Below, in pieces: positions 46,405 through 53,300 of a stretch of 64,000 nucleotides of DNA; the stretch's first letter is position 1; every line of letters starts with the position of its first letter. Where the stretch lies: contig NZ_JH556658.1 in assembly GCF_000179595.2 (NCBI RefSeq), forward strand, positions 43,861-107,860. Reading direction: 5' to 3'. This DNA is from Acetivibrio cellulolyticus CD2. Its GTDB lineage: Bacteria > Bacillota > Clostridia > Acetivibrionales > Acetivibrionaceae. The position numbers and the translations under genes were made by a program. Below the pieces are notes generated by a model that ran no database searches, was not told the DNA's origin, and was given only the letters and a program-made list of their open reading frames with translations.

Positions 46405-46449
46405 TGGTGCGCCATCGGGGATTCGAACCCAGGGCCCACTGATTAAGAG
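46405..46449 (-). tRNA. tRNA-Lys 3' fragment (attachment-site scar)
   Basis: Read leftwards, the sequence runs from the anticodon loop CTCTTAA (anticodon CUU, Lys) through the anticodon-stem end, variable loop, a T-arm with GGTTCGAATCCC and the acceptor end GGCGCACCA with encoded CCA. The 5' half is missing: the next bases do not form D-arm or acceptor sequence. A 3' fragment with its CCA side towards the chromosome is what integration at a tRNA 3' end leaves at the far junction. Confidence 0.75.
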
Positions 46450-46843
46450 GAATATGTATTAATGCGTTGAAAGTCGCTTTCTGTAAGGTTTCAGAGTGGT
46501 GAAACAGGAAAATACTACAATAATACTACAATTGAATGTTTGTTCATATATTCGTTTGAGATAAAACCAGATATAAGATTCTTACCAGTAAGGATTTTAT
46601 ATGTGGTTTTAATCAAGGTTAATTGCAAAAAATTAACCCTATTTTCAATTTTTTATACAAGGTAATATAAATCTATTACTAATCCTTAAAAACTCTTTAA
46701 TTGTGTTTTAATTAACTTTATGCACTTTTCAAGTATAAATAGTTAATTAGTAATATAAATATGTGTATACAATAGAAGGTAATTATATATATTTGTAGAA
46801 GTATTTATTTGGAATAAGCTAACTAATTTGTGAGGTGAAATAA
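46450..46843 (+). other. Element left-end region with direct repeats, no gene
   Basis: AATACTACAAT occurs twice in tandem at about 46515-46538, which could be arm-type integrase sites next to the attachment core. A perfect GGTTAATT/AATTAACC hairpin lies at 46617-46638. No open frame of note. Confidence 0.4.
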
Positions 46844-47842
46844 ATGAATTCCAGAATATGTCCAAATTGTGGAGAACAAAATGTATCATCTGTTTTGTAT
46901 TGTAGTACTTGTGGAACATCGTTAAAAGACCCTGAAGTAGATAATCCTATTAATGAAAAAGAGAGAGATTGTGAAAAAAGATTATCTGTAAAGAAAAAGA
47001 TTGGAATAGGGATTGTTGTAAGTGTTTTATTAATTACTATTATTTGTATTGTTCAAGCAAACACTATTAATCAAGTAAAGACTTTATATAATCAAGGTAA
47101 GTATTATGAGGCACAAGAAAAAGCAGGTGGTGTTTTTATTACTAATGATATAAAAGATATAAACGATAAATTAGAGGTATTAGGTTATGCATCTTTTTAT
47201 TTAAACTCTGGAAGAGAGGCTGAATTTACAACAGACGATAGAAAATCCATATATGCAAGTAATCTCTTTACGGCATTAGAAAAATGTATTGGTTATTTTG
47301 AACAGGCAACAGCAACTGGTTGTTATAATGAACTAAATAAAATAAAGCAAGAATCATTAAGAATATTATTAAAATCGGGTTATTCAGAAACAGATATTAA
47401 AGACAATTTGAAATGGAAAATAGAACATGACAAGTACGCTTTTTATCCATTATCTTTTGATAATCGTGATGAGGTAGATAAACAAATCGACCAATTATTT
47501 ACGAAAACATTAAAAGATGAAGCTAAAAAAATAGAAAATGACTTAAACCCTCTTAGAATAGAAAAAGCATCGATGACAACAGAAGGTGATTATACATATT
47601 ATACAGGTTCAATTAAAAACTATAGTGATAATATTTACAAGTTTGTTCAAGTTAGAGTTGTTTATATGGATATAAACAAAGAGGTATTAACAACAGATAC
47701 AAGTTATGCAGTAGGATCAGAAGGTATAAGACCTAATGAAAATGTGCAGTTTGAAGTAATGACTAAAGTTCGTGGTGATGTTAAATATGGTAATATTGAG
47801 ATAATGGACTATAATAGAAGATGTAATTCAATGGATGGTTGA
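46844..47842 (+). CDS. Zinc-ribbon, membrane-anchored FxLYD-like protein
   Basis: The N-terminus is a zinc ribbon (C6, C9, C20, C23), followed by a charged stretch, one membrane helix (about 49-69) and an extracellular helical region. The C-terminal FxLYD-like beta domain (YTYYTGSIKNYSDNIYKFVQ) starts around residue 243. A signal-sensing or envelope role is possible but unproven. Its last codons overlap a ParB-like frame, which suggests that the end is a recombination junction. The 3' end may therefore be altered. Confidence 0.7.
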   Translation: MNSRICPNCGEQNVSSVLYCSTCGTSLKDPEVDNPINEKERDCEKRLSVKKKIGIGIVVSVLLITIICIVQANTINQVKTLYNQGKYYEAQEKAGGVFITNDIKDINDKLEVLGYASFYLNSGREAEFTTDDRKSIYASNLFTALEKCIGYFEQATATGCYNELNKIKQESLRILLKSGYSETDIKDNLKWKIEHDKYAFYPLSFDNRDEVDKQIDQLFTKTLKDEAKKIENDLNPLRIEKASMTTEGDYTYYTGSIKNYSDNIYKFVQVRVVYMDINKEVLTTDTSYAVGSEGIRPNENVQFEVMTKVRGDVKYGNIEIMDYNRRCNSMDG

Positions 47843-48374
47843 AACCCAATTAGGCAGAAGAAACCTCTCACCACTTCAAAGAGTACAAATTGCTGAGAAG
47901 TATAGACCTGTGTTTAAGAAGAAAGCTGAAGAAAAACAATTAAGTAGTTTAAAACAAAATTCTACCGTTTTGCCGAAATCAGACCAAACGGATGAAAAAA
48001 TTCACACTCGTGATGAACTTGCAAAAATAGCAAAAGTTGGTCATGATACTTATGGCAAGGCTAAGAAAATTATTGACTTGGATACTAACAATATAAAGAT
48101 GATAGATACACAACTTGGTAGACGTAATATTACATTAGAACAAAAATCATATCTTCGTGGATTACAGTATGAAAGAGAAAAGAAAAAACAAGGAGAACAT
48201 AAAGGTAATCAATATTCTCAAATGGAAAAAGGAGAAAATACCCACTTTCCAACTACATCAGAAAGATTAGCAGAACAACATAAAGTCAATGAACGTACCA
48301 TTCGTGAAGATGCTAGATATGCTAAGGCTGTAGATAAAATAGCTGATACACTTATTCATAAACTAACAATATAA
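47835..48374 (+). pseudogene. ParB-like chimeric remnant
   Basis: The frame holds two pieces that both begin with the ParB-family helix (ETQLGRRNLSP and DTQLGRRNIT), joined at about residue 90. Family-like sequence continues upstream of ATG 47835 in the same frame as far as 47805 (EDVIQWM before VETQLGRR), but a stop cuts it there. No ribosome site precedes it. The N-terminal ParB domain is missing and the first piece carries the TRDELAKIAKVGHDT helix-turn-helix. It looks like two truncated ParB-like genes fused by deletion. Confidence 0.6.
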
Positions 48375-48739
48375 AAATCATAATGAGACTAGATTTAAGA
48401 TCCTAGATTTCAAGCCTTTGATATCAATGGTTTTAAATGTGGTTTTATTTTTGTAGACTTTACATTCTACGAAAGATTAAAGATTTTCGTAAAAGGAGTT
48501 AAATTTCTTCGTCATATATTTTCGTAGATATCAGCTTAATCTACGATTTTTTTTTAAAGTTTCGTAGAGTATCCTTTAAAGAAATCTCAGACACTAATTA
48601 ATAATATAAATAATAATTAAAGTATGGTGAAGATTAAGCGTGGAAATTAAACATAATTAACCTAAACAAACGAATATGTTGAAATATGACGTAATATAAG
48701 TTAAAATAGTATTATAATTATAGTTGGTGGTGTGAATAT
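48375..48739 (+). repeat. Gap with repeated CTACGAAA/TTTCGTAG motifs
   Basis: No gene. The motif TTTCGTAG or its complement appears at 48467, 48484 (TTTTCGTA), 48519, 48541 (CTACGA) and 48560, in both orientations within 100 bases. They could be iterons or protein-binding sites. A sigma-A-like promoter follows at 48679-48707. Confidence 0.45.
48679..48707 (+). promoter_or_regulatory. Sigma-A-type promoter before 48740 gene
   Basis: TTGAAA and TAAAAT with 17 bases between them, 33 bases before the ATG. Confidence 0.6.
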
Positions 48740-48973
48740 ATGAAATATTTAAGTGATTTAATACCTGAAGATAATGAAAAAAGAAAAATTATTAGTTGTA
48801 AAAATGTTACAATCAGAGGTGCTGAATTCATACAAATAACCTTTGAAGACAATCAAACAATATTAGTAAGGTATGATGAAAAGCATAAAACATGGGTTAC
48901 ATTTTATTTTACCCCTGAAAATTCTGCGGAAAAGGTTAAAAGAATTAAAGATTTTGTGAGAAATTACTTGTAA
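48740..48973 (+). CDS. Small hypothetical prophage protein
   Basis: Unrecognised 77-residue protein with mixed strands and helix and a basic end (AEKVKRIKDFVRNYL). GGTGGTGTG lies before ATG 48740. It sits 38 bases ahead of the recombinase gene and may be co-transcribed with it; small genes at this position sometimes encode recombination directionality factors, which is only a guess. Confidence 0.6.
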   Translation: MKYLSDLIPEDNEKRKIISCKNVTIRGAEFIQITFEDNQTILVRYDEKHKTWVTFYFTPENSAEKVKRIKDFVRNYL

Positions 48974-49011
48974 GGTCTGTCAGCTAAACCTTATTTTTTA
49001 CAAGGAGTGGG

Positions 49012-50649
49012 ATGAAAATGTTAGATTTAATAAACAAAAAAGCAATCGCTTTATATCGTGTATCTACAGAGAAACAAACATCTAAAGAAGACAAGGATAT
49101 TCCAGCACAAAAAGAATTAGTTCATGAGTTTGTGAATAAGAATCAATTAATCTTAATAAAAGAATTTACTGAAGGTGGAATATCAGGATATAAAACCAAA
49201 ATGAAAGATAGAGATGCTTTGATTGCTATTAAAAAAATGGCAGTAAATAAAGAATTTGAAGTATTGATTGTATATAAATCAGATAGAATTGGAAGAACTT
49301 CTGATGAATCTCCTATGGTTATCAAGTATTTAAACGACCAAGGTATTAGAGTTGTGACATGCTCTGGAGAAGAAATTAAGACACATACTCAAGTAGATAA
49401 ATTAATGACTTATCTAACATTCTGGCAAAATGAATCTGAAAGTGTTAAGTTGTCTGAAAGAGCTACAGACTATCAAATATTACAACTTAAAAATGGTCAA
49501 TATAGAGGAGGAGGAAAGAAAACAATACCATTTGGTTATAGATTAGTTAATAAGGGATCTGTTAATTTTAAAGGTAAAAATATATTAGATTTTGAAATAG
49601 ACCCTGAAGAAGCAGAAATAGTGAAATTAATATATAGACTTTCATTTGAAAATAATATGGGTGGTAGATCTATAGCATCTTATTTAAATACACATGGATA
49701 TAAAGATAAAGCAAAAAGTGATAATGGTTGGATATATTCTACGATTAATTATATGCTTAATAATATTATGTATAAAGGTTATTTTCACATGTATAGTGAA
49801 TTATATGAAAAAGAAATTATATCTCCATTGCAAGAGCATTTAATAATTATACCTGAAGATGTATGGAATAAAAATCAAGAAGTTGTAAAAAATAGAATTA
49901 ATATAGGAGAATTTAGAGGTATTACAAAAAGCGACCATTCATTATTTAGCGGTTTAGTTTATTGTGGACATTGTGGTGAGAAAATGACAGTGTGGGCAAA
50001 TCATAAAAAATATAATAGAAAAAATGGATATGAAGTTAAATTTGCAACATATAGATATAGATGTCCAAGTTCAGTAGTTAAAGGAAGACATGATTGTGAA
50101 GGTCAATCAACTTATGGATGTAATAAAGTGGATCAATTAGTAGAGAATGATGTTTTTCTATATCTATGTGAAGAAACAAAAAATGAATCTAGCGAAAGTA
50201 CTATCCAGAAATATAAGTCAGAATATAATAGACTAACAGCAGAAAAAAATAATAATAACAAGGAATTAAAGGATTTAAATAAAAAGATTGAGGTTCTAAA
50301 AGAGGAGATACCAAATACTATTTATTGTGAACTGTATGACAAAGACAAGGTGAAATTTTCATCTATAATGTTGAAAGAATCCTTGGAATCTTTACAAAAG
50401 AAAAAACAGTACATTGAAAATCGGTTACAAATATTGGATAAACAAATAGATGATTTGAATAAAATGGTAGATACAGAATCTAATAAAAATGACTTAACAG
50501 ACAATTGGACATTGAAATATAATAATGCTGCTTTTGAAGATAAGAAAGCATTGTTATCATTTGTAGTCCAAAGAGTTTATGTTTTTAGAAATAAAGTTAA
50601 GCCAGTTTTAAATATTGATTTTGAAAGATTTTCATCTTCAAATTTGTAA
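49012..50649 (+). CDS. Large serine recombinase (integrase)
   Basis: The 545 residues have a resolvase domain with catalytic serine S18 in LYRVSTEKQT and the conserved YKSDRIGRTSDE stretch, then a recombinase domain (about 190-290). A zinc ribbon (YCGHCGEKM then a Cys pair near CEGQSTYGC) and a long coiled coil (about 390-490) follow. It catalyses integration/excision at short att sites. AAGGAGTGGG precedes ATG 49012. Confidence 0.93.
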   Translation: MKMLDLINKKAIALYRVSTEKQTSKEDKDIPAQKELVHEFVNKNQLILIKEFTEGGISGYKTKMKDRDALIAIKKMAVNKEFEVLIVYKSDRIGRTSDESPMVIKYLNDQGIRVVTCSGEEIKTHTQVDKLMTYLTFWQNESESVKLSERATDYQILQLKNGQYRGGGKKTIPFGYRLVNKGSVNFKGKNILDFEIDPEEAEIVKLIYRLSFENNMGGRSIASYLNTHGYKDKAKSDNGWIYSTINYMLNNIMYKGYFHMYSELYEKEIISPLQEHLIIIPEDVWNKNQEVVKNRINIGEFRGITKSDHSLFSGLVYCGHCGEKMTVWANHKKYNRKNGYEVKFATYRYRCPSSVVKGRHDCEGQSTYGCNKVDQLVENDVFLYLCEETKNESSESTIQKYKSEYNRLTAEKNNNNKELKDLNKKIEVLKEEIPNTIYCELYDKDKVKFSSIMLKESLESLQKKKQYIENRLQILDKQIDDLNKMVDTESNKNDLTDNWTLKYNNAAFEDKKALLSFVVQRVYVFRNKVKPVLNIDFERFSSSNL

Positions 50650-50682
50650 AAAAATAGCTGCCGAAAGGCAGTTTATTTTTTG
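50649..50682. terminator. Bidirectional terminator between recombinase and XRE gene
   Basis: CTGCC-GAAA-GGCAG with an A-run before and T-rich run after (AAATAG/ TTTATTTTTT). It serves both convergent genes; it overlaps the 3' end of the leftward repressor gene. Confidence 0.75.
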
Positions 50683-50885
50683 TCTGAATCCATATATTCC
50701 ATTATATCTTCAGGCTGACAACTAAGAGCTTTACATATACGTTCTAAAATATCAGTTTGCACAGTTTCATTTTTTGCTAATTTAGCCATAGTTGGTGAAG
50801 ATATATTTGCCAGCTTCATTAAGTCACCTTTTTTTAGATTTCGTCTATTAAGAAGATCAAACAATTTGTAATAAAAAATACCCAT
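50673..50885 (-). CDS. XRE-family Cro/CI-type repressor
   Basis: The 70 residues form a compact helix-turn-helix: KKGDLMKLANISSPTMAKLAK is the DNA-reading part, followed by VQTDILERICKALSCQPEDI typical of HTH_26 proteins. ATG at 50885 was chosen over a longer frame because TAGGAG lies eight bases upstream. It should repress the divergent promoter region at 50940-51016. Confidence 0.88.
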   Translation of the reverse strand: MGIFYYKLFDLLNRRNLKKGDLMKLANISSPTMAKLAKNETVQTDILERICKALSCQPEDIMEYMDSDKK

Positions 50886-50915
50886 ATAAACAACTCCTAC
50901 TTCATTTATATTATT

Positions 50916-50945
50916 AATATAGCACAAATTTCAATTAATTGTCAA
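50916..50945 (-). promoter_or_regulatory. Leftward promoter of the XRE repressor
   Basis: On the minus strand TTGACA (50945-50940) and TATATT (50921-50916) are 18 bases apart, about 30 bases ahead of the repressor ATG. Confidence 0.7.
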
Positions 50946-50950
50946 TAAAA

Positions 50951-51016
50951 AATATTAGCGATGACTAAAAAATATTAGGAAAAACTATTGACAAAAATAT
51001 TAGCGTTTGCTAAAAT
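50951..51016 (+). promoter_or_regulatory. Rightward promoter with repeated operators
   Basis: TTGACA (50988-50993) and TAAAAT (51011-51016) have 17-base spacing. AATATTAG occurs three times (50951, 50971, 50996). TTAGC-GTTT-GCTAA (51000-51013) overlaps the -10 box and TTAG-N6-CTAA lies at 50955-50968. This is the layout of a lysogeny switch where the XRE protein blocks the rightward promoter. Confidence 0.75.
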
Positions 51017-51065
51017 AAATTATAGAAAGTTAATAACAAATTCAAATTCGGAAGGGGTTTTTATT

Positions 51066-51605
51066 ATGACAAGTATGTACGAAGGATTTTTCACAATTCA
51101 AGATCAGTATGGTAACCTATTAGATGACAGCTGTATCTATATTGATATAGTTAAAAAGAAATGGAATTGTGATACTTACAGTAGTTTGCTAAATACTTTG
51201 TGCTTTTACGGAGATTTAAAAAAAGCTGAATCCGTTTTAAACTATCTGAATGAAGTAAAAGAACTTGCTAAACTCGATTTAGAACTGAGCATTGTACATA
51301 CAAATGAAAAATATTTCACTGATAACCTTGAAGGAATTCATTTTTCTACACCTATACCAAAGGAATCATATAGAGCGACTTACCAAGAATATTCAAAACT
51401 ACAAAGCGACTATAAAGAAGTATTATTCTTTATTGCTAATGAAAAAGGTCATTTTGTAAGTGCATATGGAGTCTCTGATAAATTGGACTTCAAATGTAGA
51501 TGGTTTTCCAATAGACAAAGAGCTGAAGAAGTTTTGAAGATGCTAAAGAGACAATATCCTGATATGAATTTAAGGATTGTTGAAAAGTTTGATGATGAAA
51601 TTTAA
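51066..51605 (+). CDS. Hypothetical protein under the XRE switch
   Basis: Unrecognised 179-residue soluble protein. It opens with a strand-rich part (YEGFFTIQDQYGNLL), has a helical middle and an acidic end. No membrane segment or catalytic motif is visible. ATG 51066 follows GGAAGGGG. It is the first gene read from the repressed rightward promoter, so it is likely an early gene. Confidence 0.65.
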   Translation: MTSMYEGFFTIQDQYGNLLDDSCIYIDIVKKKWNCDTYSSLLNTLCFYGDLKKAESVLNYLNEVKELAKLDLELSIVHTNEKYFTDNLEGIHFSTPIPKESYRATYQEYSKLQSDYKEVLFFIANEKGHFVSAYGVSDKLDFKCRWFSNRQRAEEVLKMLKRQYPDMNLRIVEKFDDEI

Positions 51606-51646
51606 TTGGGGCTAAATGCTACTAATAAATAAGGGAGGATTTGATC

Positions 51647-52318
51647 ATGGCAAAAAGTAAAGCAAGAGGAGTAATAGAAAGAATATTAAAACTTTTAGAT
51701 GGAAAAAGTATAAATCCAATTACATCTATCAGAAGGTTAATTTGTAAAAAGTGCTATATTGTTTTGGATTTAGAATTTAGTACTGGCTATAAATATGTAA
51801 ACAAAGACTATGCTAAAACATTATTTCCAAAATATGAAAAACGTCCTGCCGAAATAATCCAAATTGGAGCAATTATGCTGAATCACAATTATAAAATCAT
51901 TGACAAATTCAATAAATTTATTACTCCATGTATTTACCAAAAAATCAATAAATATGTGACAGAACTTACAGGGCTAAATGATGAGAATCTAAAAAATAAT
52001 ATTAGTTTTGTAGAGTGCATGGATAGTTTCGAAAAATGGATTGGAAAAAAGGAATATATACTTTGTGGTTGGAGCAATTCAGACCAGAAAGTGTTTGAAG
52101 ATAATTTCAAATACCATTCACAAAAATGTTCACTAAATTTAAATATGTTAGACATCCAAAAAATATTTAATCCTGAAAAACAGATAAGTCTAAAAAAGGC
52201 AATAGATGAATTAAATATACAAAAGAGTAAACCTTTTCACAATGCTTTAAATGATGCAGAATATACTGCTAATATTTTTCAAAAAATTGTATTTGTTAAT
52301 AAACTACAAACTACATAA
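51647..52318 (+). CDS. DEDDh exonuclease, prophage copy
   Basis: The 223 residues carry a basic N-terminal extension (about 1-38) before the exonuclease domain: VLDLEFS (first D/E pair), CGWSNSDQKVF (middle Asp) and FHNALNDAEYTA (His and last Asp). It resembles the chromosomal copy at 39637-40272 in layout and motifs but is clearly diverged. It could process phage DNA or RNA. GGGAGG lies eight bases before ATG 51647. Confidence 0.85.
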   Translation: MAKSKARGVIERILKLLDGKSINPITSIRRLICKKCYIVLDLEFSTGYKYVNKDYAKTLFPKYEKRPAEIIQIGAIMLNHNYKIIDKFNKFITPCIYQKINKYVTELTGLNDENLKNNISFVECMDSFEKWIGKKEYILCGWSNSDQKVFEDNFKYHSQKCSLNLNMLDIQKIFNPEKQISLKKAIDELNIQKSKPFHNALNDAEYTANIFQKIVFVNKLQTT

Positions 52319-52351
52319 TTAATTCGGTGATTTGAGTTTAAGAAATACTAG

Positions 52352-52701
52352 AATTCATATTCCGGCCGGAATAAATACGAAAGCTTAAAACTTAGACAAC
52401 TAATTGCATCTAATTTCGGTAGACTTAGTAATAACCCTAATAAGTTTAGAAAAGCTGTATCTGAGTATGTTGAGTTAGTTGGATTAAAAATGGTGGTGAT
52501 AGAAAATCAGAATGCAAACCTTGCGGACTGACTCAAGAAGAAATTGCAAAAGAACTTAATTTATCAGTAAGAGATTTACAAAATCTTTTATCTATTGAAC
52601 GCAAACTCATACCAGAACTAAAAGAAGCACTAGACAAAGGATTTATTTCGAAGACAGCGGCGTTAGGCATTTGTAGTAAATTAAGTGGAAGCGAACTTTG
52701 A
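52352..52701 (+). pseudogene. ParB-like gene remnant with one-base frameshift
   Basis: The stretch translates as the C-terminal part of a clostridial plasmid/phage ParB-like protein: RNKYESLKLRQLIASNFGR, then after a shift GGDRKSE...LTQEEIAKELNLSVRDLQNLLS. The frame breaks at about 52485-52490, where five A occur and six would keep it open. The N-terminal domain is absent. It may be the missing part of the fragments at 47835-48374. Confidence 0.7.
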
Positions 52702-52759
52702 ATAAAAATCATGTTTTATCGCATTATTTTAATGGAATCGAAGCAGGAAATTGACAAAT

Positions 52760-52788
52760 TTGACAAACATAAAAACACATGATATACT
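52760..52788 (+). promoter_or_regulatory. Strong rightward sigma-A promoter
   Basis: TTGACA, 17 bases, TATACT: a consensus match at both boxes except one base. A second TTGACA lies nine bases upstream. A GTGTTATAACAC palindrome at 52802-52813 lies just downstream of the expected start and may be an operator. Confidence 0.8.
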
Positions 52789-52818
52789 AGAATGGAATAT
52801 AGTGTTATAACACAAATA

Positions 52819-52839
52819 GCGAATATTGGAACTATTCGC
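52819..52839. terminator. Hairpin between the convergent promoters
   Basis: GCGAATA and TATTCGC flank a seven-base loop. On both strands a moderately T-rich stretch follows, so it could attenuate either transcript. Confidence 0.45.
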
Positions 52840-52940
52840 ACTTTAATTAACTATGTTTATTTTTTGAGCTTTACTGTTCTTTGAAAACTGAATTTTTATT
52901 ACCATATAATGTTAAATGTAACATAATGATTACACTATTT

Positions 52941-52969
52941 AGTATACCAGTACTAATTAACGTTGTCAA
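52941..52969 (-). promoter_or_regulatory. Strong leftward sigma-A promoter (antisense RNA)
   Basis: On the minus strand TTGACA, 17 bases, TATACT. It reads into the rightward promoter's leader and no leftward gene follows, so a regulatory RNA is the likely product. Confidence 0.7.
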
Positions 52970-53075
52970 TATAAATTTTTCAAATAAATGTTAAATCAAA
53001 CATTAATATTATTATGTTAGATTTTATCATTGGAAAGGATGTATTGTCAAGGAGTAAATAAATTGAGGAGGAAGA

Positions 53076-53264
53076 ATGTTTAGAGATTTTACTTTTAATT
53101 GTACAAGTGTGAAATTGAAAGACTATTTAATGAGAAAAGGATTTGAATATTTCAACGTATTCATCAATAAAGAAGGGTGGACTATTTGGAAATTTGCTAA
53201 AACTCCAAAGTTCAATCAAGCTCTTAAAGAGTGGTCGGAAAATAGAAAACAATCCATAAGCTAA
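53076..53264 (+). CDS. DUF5659-like small phage protein
   Basis: A 62-residue protein with the pattern SVKLKDYLMRKGFEYF, a strand with KEGWTIWKF and a helix FNQALKEWS. This matches the layout of DUF5659 proteins found in clostridial phages and resembles the gene at 58607. GAGGAGG precedes ATG 53076. Function unknown. Confidence 0.6.
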   Translation: MFRDFTFNCTSVKLKDYLMRKGFEYFNVFINKEGWTIWKFAKTPKFNQALKEWSENRKQSIS

Positions 53265-53300
53265 TTATTAATATTGTAGAGGGGGAATGGTGGAATCGAA

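Larger units (their letters stand above)
52702..53075. other. Regulatory region with convergent promoters and palindromes
   Basis: No gene. It holds two facing promoters (52760-52788 rightward, 52969-52941 leftward), a hairpin GCGAATA/TATTCGC at 52819-52839 between them, and the inverted repeats GTGTTATAACAC (52802-52813), ATGTTA-AATG-TAACAT (52909-52924) and AATGTT-N6-AACATT (near 52988-53003). The two predicted RNAs would overlap for about 140 bases. Confidence 0.6.

Noticed and set aside
46405..46449. Complete tRNA-Lys gene
   Set aside because: Sequence beyond the anticodon loop does not give an anticodon 5' arm, D-arm or acceptor 5' strand.
50988..51065. Longer N-terminus of the 51066 gene
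   Set aside because: The upstream frame starts within the TTGACA -35 box of the rightward promoter, so it cannot be translated from that transcript.
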